A stretch of DNA of 64,000 nt from Kiritimatiellota bacterium (GCA_026398415.1 JAPLSY010000085.1:62001-126000), one strand, 5' to 3'. Numbered from the stretch's first letter, positions 1-10,374 are shown. Program-made: numbers and translations. Notes: generated by a model from the sequence alone, not told the origin.

Positions 1-935
1 GTTAGACTCGGGAAACAGCGTGATGCCGCGCAAGCTGATCGCGCCGATCCGGTACTGGCTGCCTTCCTCGATGGGGTAGGTGGCTTCCAGCTTGTCATGG
101 TCATAGGCGCGCACCTGTGGTTCGCCGATCCGGGCATCCAGGTAGCCCCGATTCTGGTAGATTGCGCGCAACAGGTTACGGTCGGCGTTAAGGTCGTCCG
201 GATTATAGGCGCCGCGCTTGGTGAAAAACGAAAAGATATTCCAGAGCCGCGGCTGGAGTGCCTCTTCCAAGACTCCGGGCGGCACCGACTGCTCCGAGAT
301 GGCCGACTGATGTTTGAGCCCGGAGATCATGCGTTGCCACAGACCGGGGGGCACGTAGGTGTTGCCGGTGAAATGTACCTTGTGCAGGCTGGCCCGCTCG
401 CCCTCCTTGACGGTTGCGGTGACATTGGCAAACCCATTGGATTTATTCACGTCAATTACCCACGCCATGGTGGCGTCGTGATAATAACGCTGGTGATACT
501 CGTCGAGCACCTTGCGCGACTGCAAGCTCATGACGACGTCATCCACGAAATCGCCGACTTCCAGTTCCAGCCACTGGCGGACCTTTTTTTCGCCAATGGC
601 TTCCGCACCGTTCACGATTACGGGCTTTTCCAGTCGTGGCCGCGGCTCAACCACGTAGGTCAGGTCAAAAGCATTCGGCTTATCCGGCACGGGTGTGAGT
701 TCGGAATCCACGAAGGAAAAACGCTCCGTGCCCAGCAGGGTCTTCACATCGCGGGAAATGCGGCGCTGATCCACCACGTCGTTGGTGTGGACGCTGAGAT
801 AGGCAAACACAAAAGCCTCGTCCTGGAGCGCGAGACTGCGCGAGACCACCTTGACCTCGCGGATTACAGCGGCGTGGAGTACCGTCGGCAGGAGTAAGCA
901 GCCGATTGTTATCAAGCGGCAGATCCGGGGGAGGC

Positions 936-939
<4 letters not shown>
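1..939 (-). CDS. bamA: Outer membrane protein assembly factor BamA, N-terminal part (runs off the window)
   Basis: Translating the minus strand from base 939 gives 313 codons with no stop before base 1, so only the N-terminal part is present. Residues 1-23 form a signal peptide (hydrophobic core TIGCLLLPTVLHA). POTRA-like modules follow at about 24-101, 102-182 and 183-296, with a fourth starting near 297; typical POTRA strand motifs are VHFTGNTYVPP (188-198) and YRIGAISLRG (296-305). BamA is the Omp85-family core of the machine that folds beta-barrels into the outer membrane, and the POTRA repeats are its periplasmic arm. The barrel is not visible. The ATG overlaps the dnaB stop codon (ATGA), suggesting translational coupling. 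Its presence implies a Gram-negative cell plan. TamA is the main alternative, but POTRA number and length favour BamA. Confidence 0.88.
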
Positions 940-2405
<1,466 letters not shown>

Positions 2406-2409
2406 GATG

Positions 2410-2859
2410 TTATTCTCCAACTACCCAGACTTTCAGCGATGCCTCGACCTCGGGATGCAATTTGACCTTGACTGTGTAAACGCCCAGTTCGCGAATGGGT
2501 TCCGCCAAGTGGATTTTACGACGATCGAGCTCGATTTTCTGTGCCTTGAGCGCGTCGGCGATGTCATTGGCATTGACCGACCCGAAGAGCTTGTCGTTGT
2601 CGCCTACCTTTACCGGAATGGTGCAGGAAGCCTGCTCAAGGGCCTGGGCCAGTGTCTGGGCCGCCGCGCGATCTTTCTGCTGGCGGCTTTCGCGCTCCAG
2701 CCGGTTTTTCTCCAGGCGTTTCAAAGCGGCGTGGCTGATGCTCACCGCCAATTTGCGGGGCAGGAGATAATTACGGGCATAACCCTCGGTCACCTTCACC
2801 GTCTGGCCTTCCAGGCCCAGTCCTTCAACGTCTGCCATCAGAATCAATTCTAGTGCCAT
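2410..2859 (-). CDS. rplI: 50S ribosomal protein L9
   Basis: 149 aa. The N-terminal L9 signature LILMADVEGLGLEGQTVKV and YARNYLLPRKLAV are followed by the long connecting helix (about 40-75, rich in K, R, E and Q) and the C-terminal domain, with FGSVNANDIADAL and the closing VKVKLHPEVEASLKVWVV. L9 binds 23S rRNA near the L1 stalk and helps maintain reading frame. The start is ATG 2859; an upstream in-frame start would add nine residues outside the family consensus. The gene lies between rpsR and dnaB, the common bacterial order. Confidence 0.96.
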   Translation of the reverse strand: MALELILMADVEGLGLEGQTVKVTEGYARNYLLPRKLAVSISHAALKRLEKNRLERESRQQKDRAAAQTLAQALEQASCTIPVKVGDNDKLFGSVNANDIADALKAQKIELDRRKIHLAEPIRELGVYTVKVKLHPEVEASLKVWVVGE

Positions 2860-2875
2860 GTGTTCCCCGGCCTTT

Positions 2876-3127
2876 CTATCGAACAAATCCCATGATCCGC
2901 GCCCGGCGGATCGCGTTTTTCAGTTGCCGTTGCTGTTTGGTCGTTGTGCCCGTAATGCGACTGGGCATGATTTTGCCGTGCTCGGTCATGAATTTTTTCA
3001 ACAGTTCGGCGTCCTTATAGTCAATGCGGTGAATGCCTTCCAGATAACGGCATCGTTTTTCTTCCGAGAAAAAGCCGAAGCTCTCCCGGGGTTCCCGTTT
3101 GCGAACGATTTTCTTGCTCTTCTTCAC
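2876..3127 (-). CDS. rpsR: 30S ribosomal protein S18
   Basis: 83 aa, typical for S18. Core motifs are the basic N-terminus [29 protein letters not shown] and the signature [24 protein letters not shown]18 pairs with S6 on the platform of the small subunit. The start is GTG 3127, chosen because a strong GGAGG lies 5 nt upstream and the protein then matches family length; the open frame extends upstream but that part (crossing the 3.2-3.35 kb repeat region) has no ribosomal similarity. It is separated from ssb by a 305-nt repeat-rich spacer, unusual for this normally compact operon. Confidence 0.94.
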   Translation of the reverse strand: MKKSKKIVRKREPRESFGFFSEEKRCRYLEGIHRIDYKDAELLKKFMTEHGKIMPSRITGTTTKQQRQLKNAIRRARIMGFVR

Positions 3128-3432
3128 GCTAACCTCCGTTGTTCTTCTCCAAGCTTGCAACACATTTCTCGATCTATGCGTCTCGAATTCGGTTCGGGAA
3201 ATACGGCGGCGATCTTGGGTCGCCTGTGGGTTTGCTCCGCTCGCATGGACACGAGTCCAATGCTTCGCGTCGCGCTCCCGCATTCGGCCCAAGCTTGCCT
3301 TGCTTTCCCGAATCCGCCTATGGCGGAAACCGAATTCGAGCCACGGTAGCATCCGCCTTCACCAAGCCTGCGACGGATAAATCGCTTATTCTTTTCCGAT
3401 CCGTCCTCTGTTGTCTGATTTTCGATTACGCC
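3128..3432. repeat. Repeat-rich spacer between ssb and rpsR with an interrupted inverted repeat
   Basis: No convincing gene lies here. The left arm (3182-3201) and right arm (3304-3340, read in reverse) match over 20 positions (CTCGAATTCGGTT then CGGGAAA). The right arm carries 17 extra bases made of the hairpin TCCGCC-ATA-GGCGGA plus TT. Compared with the uninterrupted arm this looks like insertion of a 15-nt palindrome with TT repeated on both sides. More palindromic and GC-rich sequence (CCGCCTTCACC, GCCTGCGACGG) follows up to about 3378. Confidence 0.6.
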
Positions 3433-3900
3433 TCAAAACGGCAAATTGTCGTCATCGCCTTTTTCCTCACCAGGCGTCGCTGGCGCCGACGGCTCGGTCG
3501 GTTCACTTGCGGCGGCCGGCGCGTTCTGCCGTTGGCCTGCCGCGGAAGCCTCGCTTGGTTCCGCCGGTCGTTTCAGCCGGTCGAGGAACTGGATACGGTC
3601 GGCATTTACCCGCAGCCGGCTTTTCTTTTCGCCGTTGGTTTCCCATTGCTCGTAACGGAGCGACCCTTCGACCAGAATGGAAGACCCCTTTTTCAGATAT
3701 TCCCCGGCCGTTTCCGCCTGCCTTTCCCAGACCACGACGCCAACATAACAAGTTTCTTCCTTGAACTCGCCTGAGGTCGTCCGGTATTTCCGGTTAATGG
3801 CCATGTTCAAATCCGCCACAGCCTTGCCGGATGGGATGTATCGGATTTCAGGGTCCCGTGTCAGATTGCCAATCAGAAAAACCCGGTTGAGATTAGCCAT
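3433..3900 (-). CDS. ssb: Single-stranded DNA-binding protein
   Basis: 155 aa. The OB-fold (about 1-110) begins MANLNRVFLIGNLTRDPEI and includes VAWE-type core residues (VGVVVWERQAE) and LVEGSLRYEQWE. The tail (about 112-148) is Ala/Pro/Ser-rich and disordered, ending in the acidic tip DDDNLPF that recruits replication and repair partners in this family. AGGAGG lies 9 nt before ATG 3900. It sits between rpsF and rpsR as in many bacteria (rpsF-ssb-rpsR). SSB coats single strands during replication, recombination and repair. Confidence 0.96.
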   Translation of the reverse strand: MANLNRVFLIGNLTRDPEIRYIPSGKAVADLNMAINRKYRTTSGEFKEETCYVGVVVWERQAETAGEYLKKGSSILVEGSLRYEQWETNGEKKSRLRVNADRIQFLDRLKRPAEPSEASAAGQRQNAPAAASEPTEPSAPATPGEEKGDDDNLPF

Positions 3901-4022
3901 GGCCTCGTTCCTCCTGGTACGGTTGATGGGATTACGGTTGATTTAAAATCTGCGTCCAGGTCTAAGAATTATAAAAGTGCATTGAATCAATTGCAAAACT
4001 TACGTTATGCAGGCGACGCGTA

Positions 4023-4430
4023 CTATTTTTTGGCGGGTTTGCCCGCTTCCGCAGTGACGGGCTTTTCGCCATTGGCTGATCCCTGGCCGAGCTTGGGCAG
4101 GCCGCCTACGGCGGAAGCCGCGTCTTTAGCGGAATCGCGCGCGGGCGGCGGTGCGAGGGTGATTTGTACCCGGAACACGTCTTCGTTAAGTTTGTACCGT
4201 TCGCGCAGGGGCGCGATCTTCGCAGGGTCGAGGGTAAACGTGATCAGCACATAAAACCCCGCATCCTTTTTCTTCATCCGCCGCGCAAATGTTTGGCGCC
4301 CCATGCGCGTGGTGTGCTCCACTGCGCCGCCCTGTTTTGTGATCTCGGCGCGGATTTTATCCAATTTATCTTCCAGCGTTTGTTCGTCCACCGGTTGTGA
4401 CAGAATAATCAAGGCCTCATATTTTTTCAA
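4023..4430 (-). CDS. rpsF: 30S ribosomal protein S6 with extended C-terminus
   Basis: 135 aa. The S6 core (1-95) begins MKKYEALIILSQPV and includes ITKQGGAVEHTTRMGRQTFA and FYVLITFTLDP. The start codon is TTG 4430: AAGGAG lies 6 nt upstream and no ATG fits. After the core, about 40 residues (PPPARDSAKDAASAVGGLP and a KPAKK-type end) form a low-complexity tail. Part of that tail is encoded by a palindrome (4101-4115, GCCGCCTACGGCGGA) of the hairpin family found elsewhere in the window, so the extension looks repeat-derived. S6 pairs with S18 on the 30S platform. Confidence 0.94.
   Translation of the reverse strand: MKKYEALIILSQPVDEQTLEDKLDKIRAEITKQGGAVEHTTRMGRQTFARRMKKKDAGFYVLITFTLDPAKIAPLRERYKLNEDVFRVQITLAPPPARDSAKDAASAVGGLPKLGQGSANGEKPVTAEAGKPAKK
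4101..4115. repeat. Hairpin module inside rpsF
   Basis: GCCGCC-TAC-GGCGGA, a near-perfect 15-nt palindrome of the same type as the intergenic modules at 3313, 17180, 32752 and 34969. Here it is translated, in frame, within the non-conserved S6 tail. Confidence 0.6.
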
Positions 4431-4443
4431 GCGTTTCTCCTTG

Positions 4444-5007
4444 TCATTGCGTGTTGAACTTGTTCATGGCCGCCTCCGCGCCATGCGCTACCAGGTATTG
4501 CACTGCATCGGCGGCCATGACGATCATCGCATGCACGTTGTCCCGCAGGTCGGCCGCAAAGGGCGTCAGCACGTGCGCAACCAAATCCTTGTCTGCCCGC
4601 CGACCTATGCCCAGCCGGACTCGTACAAATTGATCCTGTCCCAAATGGCCGAGAATGGAAAGCAATCCCTTGTGCCCGCCACCGCTTCCGCCAACCCGGA
4701 TCCGTAATCGGCCCACCGGCAGATCGGCGTCGTCGAAAATAACGAACAGATCGGCCGGACTGACGCCCAGTTTGCGGGTCATGGCCGCCACTACCGCTCC
4801 GCTTTGATTCATGTAAGCGCCCGGCTTGACCAGCAGGGCCTTTTCCCCGCCCAGCATCGTCCGGGCCAGACGCGCCTGAAAACGGAAACTGCGCCGCAAG
4901 GTGCAGTCACATCGTTCGGCCAACGCATCAATCACCTCAAAGCCGACATTATGCGGCGTGTGCTCATATTCTTTTCCGGGATTGCCCAACCCCACGATCA
5001 GTTTCAC
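4444..5007 (-). CDS. pth: Peptidyl-tRNA hydrolase
   Basis: 187 aa, family length. Motifs: MKLIVGLGNPGKEYEHTPHNVGFEVID, with the Asn and His of the active site (N and H of GNPG and THNxG-type HNVG), KPGAYMNQSGAVV, the catalytic Asp region VIFDDADLPVGRLRIR, and GGSGGGHKGLLSIL. It hydrolyses peptidyl-tRNA released by stalled ribosomes. Translation starts at GTG 5007 with a GAGGGGG tract just upstream. It sits between rplY and rpsF; the pth-rpsF-rpsR-rplI neighbourhood resembles that of Chlamydia. Confidence 0.96.
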   Translation of the reverse strand: MKLIVGLGNPGKEYEHTPHNVGFEVIDALAERCDCTLRRSFRFQARLARTMLGGEKALLVKPGAYMNQSGAVVAAMTRKLGVSPADLFVIFDDADLPVGRLRIRVGGSGGGHKGLLSILGHLGQDQFVRVRLGIGRRADKDLVAHVLTPFAADLRDNVHAMIVMAADAVQYLVAHGAEAAMNKFNTQ

Positions 5008-5133
5008 GCTTCCCCCTCTAGCCTGGTCGCGAGGCCACTTCGCCCTACGCTCAAAGAGCTTCCGTCTTCGCCACGGCTATTCCGGACAGGTCGGCAGAAC
5101 ACGCTGGCGGAGCCGGGAGCGCATTGGGGCGAA

Positions 5134-5922
5134 TTATTTCTTTTCCTTGCCTTTGTCCTTACCTTTGGCCTCCTTCCATTTCTCTGCCTTGGCCTCCGGT
5201 TCCTTGCCCTTGACTTCTTTGCCCTTTGCTTCCGGGCCTTCCTTTGTCTCGCCCTCGCCCTCGACTTCGCCTTCTTTCTTTTCGCCGATGACTTCCGGTT
5301 CCACCGCGCCTTCCACCGCCGCCTCCTCCGGCTTCACTTCTTCTTCGATGTGCGGCAAGAGCACTGAGGCAACGGCAATGTCCGGGGCGGTGAGCAGCGT
5401 CATCTTTTTTGGGTCAATTTTCAGGTCGCGTACAAAAAGACTGTCGCCGATTTTCAGCTGACTGACATCCAGAACGAATTCCTTGGCGATATCCATTGGG
5501 AGGCATTCCACGTCCACCGTGCGCAACAGGTGTTCCAGGATGCCGCCTTCCTGGCTGACACCGAACGGCTCGCCCGTCAACCGGATGGCGACCGGCACGC
5601 GCAGTTTGCGGGTAAGCGAGATTTCGAGGAAGTCCACGTGCGTCAGGTGGTCACGAATGTGATCGCGCTGGACGTCCTTCAACAGGACTTTGCGGGGAGC
5701 GGCGTTGTCCAACGCGAGGTCCATAATCAGGTTTTCGTCTGCCCGTTTTCGGAGCAGAAGCTCGAACTCATGCCGTTTGAGCTGGATGGGTTGGGATTGG
5801 CCCTTACTATCATAAACAATGCCTGGCAACCAACCGTCCTTGCGCAGGCGGTTCACGCGGTGCGAGCCGCAAATATCGCGTTTGTTCGCCGCCAGTTTGA
5901 TGGTATCTATTTCCTGAACCAT
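5134..5922 (-). CDS. rplY: 50S ribosomal protein L25 (TL5/CTC form) with long charged tail
   Basis: 262 aa. The N-terminal L25 domain (1-95) contains RLRKDGWLPGIVYD and VLLKDVQRDHIRDHLTHVDFLEI. The C-terminal beta domain of the longer CTC/TL5 form (about 96-190) contains VPVAIRLTGEPFGV, GGILEHLLRTVDVECLP and LKIGDSLFVRDL. From about 195 to the end comes a tail almost wholly of E, K, G and A (EEEVKPEEAAVEGA and KGKEPEAKAEKWKEAKGKDK). L25 binds 5S rRNA. GGGGAG lies 6 nt before ATG 5922. Tails of this type are common in TL5-like proteins; this one is long. Gene order prs-rplY-pth is widespread. Confidence 0.95.
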   Translation of the reverse strand: MVQEIDTIKLAANKRDICGSHRVNRLRKDGWLPGIVYDSKGQSQPIQLKRHEFELLLRKRADENLIMDLALDNAAPRKVLLKDVQRDHIRDHLTHVDFLEISLTRKLRVPVAIRLTGEPFGVSQEGGILEHLLRTVDVECLPMDIAKEFVLDVSQLKIGDSLFVRDLKIDPKKMTLLTAPDIAVASVLLPHIEEEVKPEEAAVEGAVEPEVIGEKKEGEVEGEGETKEGPEAKGKEVKGKEPEAKAEKWKEAKGKDKGKEKK

Positions 5923-5940
5923 GAATATCTCCCCTATAGA

Positions 5941-6873
5941 CTAAATGTTAAACAAGGACGACACCGATTGGTTGTTGTGAATTCGTCGGATCGCTTCCGC
6001 GAACAAATCGGCCACGGACAGCACGCGCACGGGCAACGTGCCGCTCGTCATCCTTAACGGCACGCTATCCGTCACAACAAATTCTTGAATGGCCGACTGC
6101 TTCAGGCGCTCGTAGGCCTCCGGGATGAAGACGGCGTGGGTGACCGCCGCGATAATATCGCGGGCGCCCGCCGCTTTCAGGAGCTTGGCCGCCGCGCAAA
6201 GTGTGCCGCCGGTCGTAATGAGATCGTCCACCAGGATGCAGGTTTTGCCCTTAACATTGCCGACCAGATTATAGGATTCGACCTCCGTTGGGCTGATGCG
6301 CTGTTTGGCCACGATCGCCAAGCCCGAGTTCAACAGGCGTGAGTATTGATAGGCCATTTTCATGCCGCCGGGATCGGGGGATACCACCACCGGATCGACC
6401 AGTGCTTTTTCGCGCAGGTATTTAACGATTACCGGTGTGGCATAGAGGTGATCCACGGGAATATCGAAGAACCCCTGGATTTGCTGGGCGTGAAAATCCA
6501 TGGCCAACAGCCGGCTTGTGCCGGCGGCCACCAGCAGATTGGCCACAAGTTTGGCCGTGATCGGCACGCGCGGCTGGTCCTTACGGTCCTGGCGCGCATA
6601 CCCGTAAAAGGGCATGACGGCCGTGATGCGCGCCGCCGAAGCGCGCCGCATGGCATCAATCACGATCAGGAGTTCCATGACGTGCTCATTCGGCGGATAG
6701 CAGGTGGGCTGGATGATGAACACATCCTTGCCACGGATGTTGTCGTCGATTTTTACCGCGATTTCGCCGTCGGGAAATCGGTTGATTTCGATATGGCCAA
6801 GCGCAACTCCCAGATTGCGGGCGATGCCCTCGGCTAAGACCGGATTGGCGCTACCAGAAAAAATTTCCAACAT
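5941..6873 (-). CDS. prs: Ribose-phosphate pyrophosphokinase (PRPP synthetase)
   Basis: 310 aa, family length. It contains LEIFSGSANPVLAEGIA at the N-terminus, RFPDGEIAVKI, the loop YARQDRKDQPRVPITAKLVAN, MDFHAQQIQGFFDIPVDHLYA (the DLHAxQIQGFF-type signature), and the PRPP-binding loop CILVDDLITTGGTLC. It makes PRPP from ribose-5-phosphate and ATP for purine, pyrimidine, histidine, tryptophan and NAD synthesis, users of which (purL/Q, hisH, NAD gene nadA) are in this window. GGAAGG precedes ATG 6873. Its stop is 18 nt from the rplY start. Confidence 0.97.
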   Translation of the reverse strand: MLEIFSGSANPVLAEGIARNLGVALGHIEINRFPDGEIAVKIDDNIRGKDVFIIQPTCYPPNEHVMELLIVIDAMRRASAARITAVMPFYGYARQDRKDQPRVPITAKLVANLLVAAGTSRLLAMDFHAQQIQGFFDIPVDHLYATPVIVKYLREKALVDPVVVSPDPGGMKMAYQYSRLLNSGLAIVAKQRISPTEVESYNLVGNVKGKTCILVDDLITTGGTLCAAAKLLKAAGARDIIAAVTHAVFIPEAYERLKQSAIQEFVVTDSVPLRMTSGTLPVRVLSVADLFAEAIRRIHNNQSVSSLFNI

Positions 6874-6892
6874 AATTTCCTTCCTGCGGCAT

Positions 6893-6962
6893 TGCCCGAC
6901 CAGGATTCGAACCTAGACTCTGGCCTCCAAAGGGCCGTGTGCTGCCATTACACCATCGGGCA
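6893..6962 (-). tRNA. tRNA-Gln (anticodon TTG)
   Basis: Seventy bases fold as a cloverleaf: acceptor TGCCCGA pairs with TCGGGCA at the 3' end, the T arm carries GGTTCGAATCC, and the anticodon loop is CTTTGGA with anticodon TTG in a stem of CGGCC/GGCCA (one terminal mismatch). The CCA end is not encoded. It stands between ispE and prs on the same strand. Call made by eye from base pairing. Confidence 0.88.
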
Positions 6963-7003
6963 GACCTGCACAAAATCAATAATACGAGCGCCCGCCGGAT
7001 GTC

Positions 7004-7017
7004 ATTCGATATCGAAT
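7004..7017. promoter_or_regulatory. 14-bp perfect palindrome next to the ispE stop
   Basis: ATTCGATATCGAAT lies 4 nt beyond the ispE stop codon and about 40 nt upstream of tRNA-Gln. It could be an operator or chance; no protein is known to bind it. Confidence 0.2.
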
Positions 7018-7021
7018 ACGG

Positions 7022-7924
7022 TCAAATCGCCTGCACCACACAAGTCCATGCCGGGCACTCGATGGATTTGCGCAGACGCCCATCCAAGGCGTGCCCGTGA
7101 TCTGCATCCTGAACCAGCGCGTACAAGGTTGAGCCCGAACCCGTTAACTGTACACCGAGAGCGCCAGCAGCAGCAAGTTTATTTTTAATCAGCTCCAGGA
7201 GCGGGTATTTCTGGAATACCGTTGCCTGGAGCGCATTGTAGAGGCCGGCGGCGACCTGTGCCGGAACGCCCTGTTCCAATCCGGAAACAACCTGGTGGAA
7301 CTTATCCGCCGGGGGCGGGGATGTCAAGCCGGTCTTATACCGCGCGTAGATGTCGGTGGTGGAGACGGCGAGTCCCGGATATACCAGGAGCAGCCACAAG
7401 GGATTCTGCGCGTGGCGGCGAATGGGTGTAAGCTGCTCGCCCACGCCTTCCATGCACAGGCTTCCGCCGTGAATGAGGGCGGGAATGTCGCAGCCCAGGC
7501 GTGTGCCCAGCGATATTAGCCGATCCTGGGAAAGGCCGGTTTTCCAGAGCGTGTTCAGGCCCTTGAGAACGGCCGCGGCATCCGAACTGCCGCCGCCCAG
7601 GCCGGCGCCGATGGGAATGCTCTTTTCCAAGATGATCCGGACGCCGCCAGGATGGCCGGTGGCTTCCTTCAGCAAGCGGGCGGCGCGTGTGGCCAGGTTG
7701 TCCTCCGACCGGCACAAGGTCATGGTCCAAGGGATGCCCGGCAACTGGATGTCGCAGGGTGTTACGGTTTCAATGCCGTCGGGACGGTTCTCCAGCACAA
7801 TCCGGTCATATACGGAAACCGGCAGGACGATGCTTTTGATGTTATGATAGCCATCCGGCCTTTTCCCGAGAATATCCAGGAACAGGTTGATTTTGGCCGG
7901 GGCCTGAATTTCCATCCGTTGCAT
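7022..7924 (-). CDS. ispE: 4-diphosphocytidyl-2-C-methyl-D-erythritol kinase
   Basis: 300 aa with ATG 7924. GHMP-kinase family: the N-terminal PAKINLFLDILGKRPDGYHNI is the IspE signature, and the ATP-binding glycine-rich loop is PIGAGLGGGSSDAAAVLKGL. The C-terminal GHMP motif LTGSGSTLYALV is also present. IspE phosphorylates CDP-methylerythritol in the non-mevalonate isoprenoid pathway. An in-frame extension of 33 codons upstream has no family similarity; a second ATG three codons further in (7915) is an equally good start by alignment. Proximity to prs, pth and rpsF resembles other PVC genomes. Confidence 0.94.
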   Translation of the reverse strand: MQRMEIQAPAKINLFLDILGKRPDGYHNIKSIVLPVSVYDRIVLENRPDGIETVTPCDIQLPGIPWTMTLCRSEDNLATRAARLLKEATGHPGGVRIILEKSIPIGAGLGGGSSDAAAVLKGLNTLWKTGLSQDRLISLGTRLGCDIPALIHGGSLCMEGVGEQLTPIRRHAQNPLWLLLVYPGLAVSTTDIYARYKTGLTSPPPADKFHQVVSGLEQGVPAQVAAGLYNALQATVFQKYPLLELIKNKLAAAGALGVQLTGSGSTLYALVQDADHGHALDGRLRKSIECPAWTCVVQAI

Positions 7925-8610
7925 GGTATTGTCGCTCTTTTCATTGGGCCAGACGCAACCGGTGTTTATCTGTGAGAAAACGCCAAATGTCAAATAGAAA
8001 CGTAAAAAAACGGCATGGTTCAAGGTACCAACGGATTCCGCCAGAGAGGCGGAATCCGCATCTGGTGGAGAACCTCCCTAACATGAACCGTTGAACCATG
8101 CTGGTATATATATGCTTCCTGCCTTGGCTTGAAAAATGCTTGGTATATAAATGTAAGTGAGTCTTGGTTGAAATGTTCTTTGAAAAGCGGACGAAACAAA
8201 GTAATACCCTGCCTGGTTCGTGATGTGGGTTGAAGATTGTTCCCAACATTATTAATCAAGGAACCATGCGTTCCACCTGATTTACTGGGAAAAGTCATAA
8301 TCCGCCCACGACTTATGGTGGGGTATTCTTTTTTGTACAAATGCCGAATGGTGCGCATTCTGGCCTATCTGATTTTAGAAAATGAGAATATAAATGGCCT
8401 CGGATTAATAGGGTAAACTTTAAGCATGTTTCAAGGTTCACAGTTCCAATGTTCACGGTTGAACCGATTAAAGCGGAAATCAGCAACCTCCTAAACTGTG
8501 AACCATGTCTATATTTTTCTGTTGTTATCATGTCCGGACATGCTAAATTCCCCGCGCATGCAAGCTTTTAATTTTTATGCGGTTAATTGTTCGAAAGGAT
8601 TGGCAATACG
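7925..8610. other. 686-bp intergenic region upstream of fhs, no gene seen
   Basis: AT-rich compared with its surroundings. It holds a hairpin (8036-8054, TTCCGCC-AGAGA-GGCGGAA) of the window-wide family, several GTTCAAGG/AACCGTTGAACC/GGTTCACAG-type fragments (8017-8100 and 8432-8505) that resemble degraded simple repeats, and a perfect 14-bp palindrome at 8529-8542. Small open frames on the minus strand have no coding character and contain the repeats. Confidence 0.5.
8529..8542. promoter_or_regulatory. Candidate operator upstream of fhs
   Basis: CATGTCCGGACATG is a perfect 14-bp palindrome centred about 75 nt upstream of the fhs start codon, in otherwise AT-rich DNA. Position and symmetry suit a dimeric regulator site; the regulator is unknown. 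Confidence 0.35.
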
Positions 8611-10374
8611 ATGAAACTGGATCCGTTAAAACTCAAGGACTGGCAAATTGCTGAAGCGGCGGAAGACCACATGCAGCCGTTCGCGCAACTGGCGGCGGAC
8701 ATGGGCTTGAAAACAAAGGAACTCATTCCCATGGGCCGGCAATTGGGCAAGGTTGATTTTATGCAGGTACTCGCGCGCTTGAAAAACGCGCCTTTGGGTA
8801 AATATATTGACGTCACGGCCATTACGCCGACACCGCTGGGCGAAGGCAAAACGACCACGACCATGGGGCTGGTGGAAGGTTTGGGCAAACTGGGCAAGCG
8901 CGTGGTCGGCGCGATTCGTCAGCCGAGCGGTGGTCCCACCTTCAACGTGAAGGGTTCGGCGGCCGGGGGTGGCCTGGCCCAGTGCATTCCGTTGACGCCG
9001 CTCTCGATCCGCCTGACCGGCGACATTGATTCCATCACGAATGCCCACAACCTTTCAATGGTGGCGCTCACTTCACGGATGCAGCATGAACGTAACTACG
9101 ACGATGCGCGCCTGGAGCAAGCGGGGCTCAAACGCCTGGACATTGATCCGCAGCGGGTTGAAACCCGGTGGGCGATAGATTTTTGCGCGCAGGCCCTGCG
9201 TAATATCACCATCGGCAAGGGCAGTAAGATGGATGGCTTTGAAATGGAATCCGGTTTCCAGATTACGGTCTCCAGCGAAATCATGGCCATCCTGGCGGTC
9301 TCAAAAAATCTTAAGGACCTGCGTGAACGCATGGGACGGATCGTGATGGCCTACAGCCGCAACGGCCGGCCCGTGACCACCCATGACTTGGAAGTGGATG
9401 GCGCCATGACCGCCTGGATGGTGGACGCCATGAATCCGAACCTGCTCCAGACAATCGAAGGTCAGCCGGTCTTTGTGCACGCGGGCCCGTTCGCCAATAT
9501 CGCCATCGGCCAGAGTTCCATCATTGCCGATGAACTCGGTGTGCGCCTGGGCGAATATCACGTGACGGAAAGCGGATTTGCGGCCGACATCGGCTTCGAA
9601 AAGTTCTGGAACCTGAAATGCCGTTTTTCCGGTCTCAAGCCTAATGCCGTGGTCATTGTCTGTACCGTGCGCGCGCTCAAGATGCATGGGGGCGGTCCGG
9701 TGGTTAAGCCCGGTCTGCCCTTGGACGAAGCCTATCGCAAAGAAAATCTGGGTTTGCTGGAAAAGGGCTGTGAAAATCTGGTGGCCCACATCGAAACGGT
9801 CAAAAGAAGCGGCGTCCGGCCGGTGGTGTGCATCAACAGTTTTTATACCGACACTGCGGCCGAGGTGGCCTTGATCAAAAAGGTTGCCGAACAGCACGGT
9901 GCCCTGGCGGCGCATTCCCGGCATTGGCTCAAAGGCGGCGAGGGCGCCCGCGAATTGGCCGAAGCCGTCATTGCGGCCTGTCATGAAAAGAGCAATTTCC
10001 AGTTCCTGTACGACCTGACCCTGCCGCTGCGCCAGCGCATTGATCTGATCGCCCGGGAGGTTTACGGCGCGAAAGGCGTTACCTATACCGACGTCGCTTT
10101 GCAGAAGGCCCGGGAGTTTGAGGCCGATCCCGAAATTGCCAAACTGGGCACCTGCATGGTGAAGACCCATCTCAGTTTGTCGCACGATCCGACGATCAAG
10201 GGCCGGCCGCGCGGCTGGGACCTGCCGATCAGGGATATTCTGATTTATCGGGGCGCGGGCTTTGTTGTGCCGGTGGCCGGCGCTATCAAGCTCATGCCCG
10301 GAACGGCTTCAAATCCGGCCTTCCGCAACATCGATGTGGATGTAAAGACCGGGCGGGTGCGTGGATTGTTTTAA
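8611..10374 (+). CDS. fhs: Formate--tetrahydrofolate ligase
   Basis: 587 aa, somewhat longer than the usual 555-560. It contains the P-loop region [56 protein letters not shown], and [15 protein letters not shown], all FTHFS signatures. It joins formate to tetrahydrofolate with ATP, giving 10-formyl-THF for purine and formyl-Met synthesis, or serves C1 pathways in anaerobes. ATG 8611 ([17 protein letters not shown]) is preceded by AAAGGA; a TTG eight codons upstream is less likely. Transcribed alone, preceded by a 686-bp spacer with a palindrome that may control it. Confidence 0.96.
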   Translation: MKLDPLKLKDWQIAEAAEDHMQPFAQLAADMGLKTKELIPMGRQLGKVDFMQVLARLKNAPLGKYIDVTAITPTPLGEGKTTTTMGLVEGLGKLGKRVVGAIRQPSGGPTFNVKGSAAGGGLAQCIPLTPLSIRLTGDIDSITNAHNLSMVALTSRMQHERNYDDARLEQAGLKRLDIDPQRVETRWAIDFCAQALRNITIGKGSKMDGFEMESGFQITVSSEIMAILAVSKNLKDLRERMGRIVMAYSRNGRPVTTHDLEVDGAMTAWMVDAMNPNLLQTIEGQPVFVHAGPFANIAIGQSSIIADELGVRLGEYHVTESGFAADIGFEKFWNLKCRFSGLKPNAVVIVCTVRALKMHGGGPVVKPGLPLDEAYRKENLGLLEKGCENLVAHIETVKRSGVRPVVCINSFYTDTAAEVALIKKVAEQHGALAAHSRHWLKGGEGARELAEAVIAACHEKSNFQFLYDLTLPLRQRIDLIAREVYGAKGVTYTDVALQKAREFEADPEIAKLGTCMVKTHLSLSHDPTIKGRPRGWDLPIRDILIYRGAGFVVPVAGAIKLMPGTASNPAFRNIDVDVKTGRVRGLF

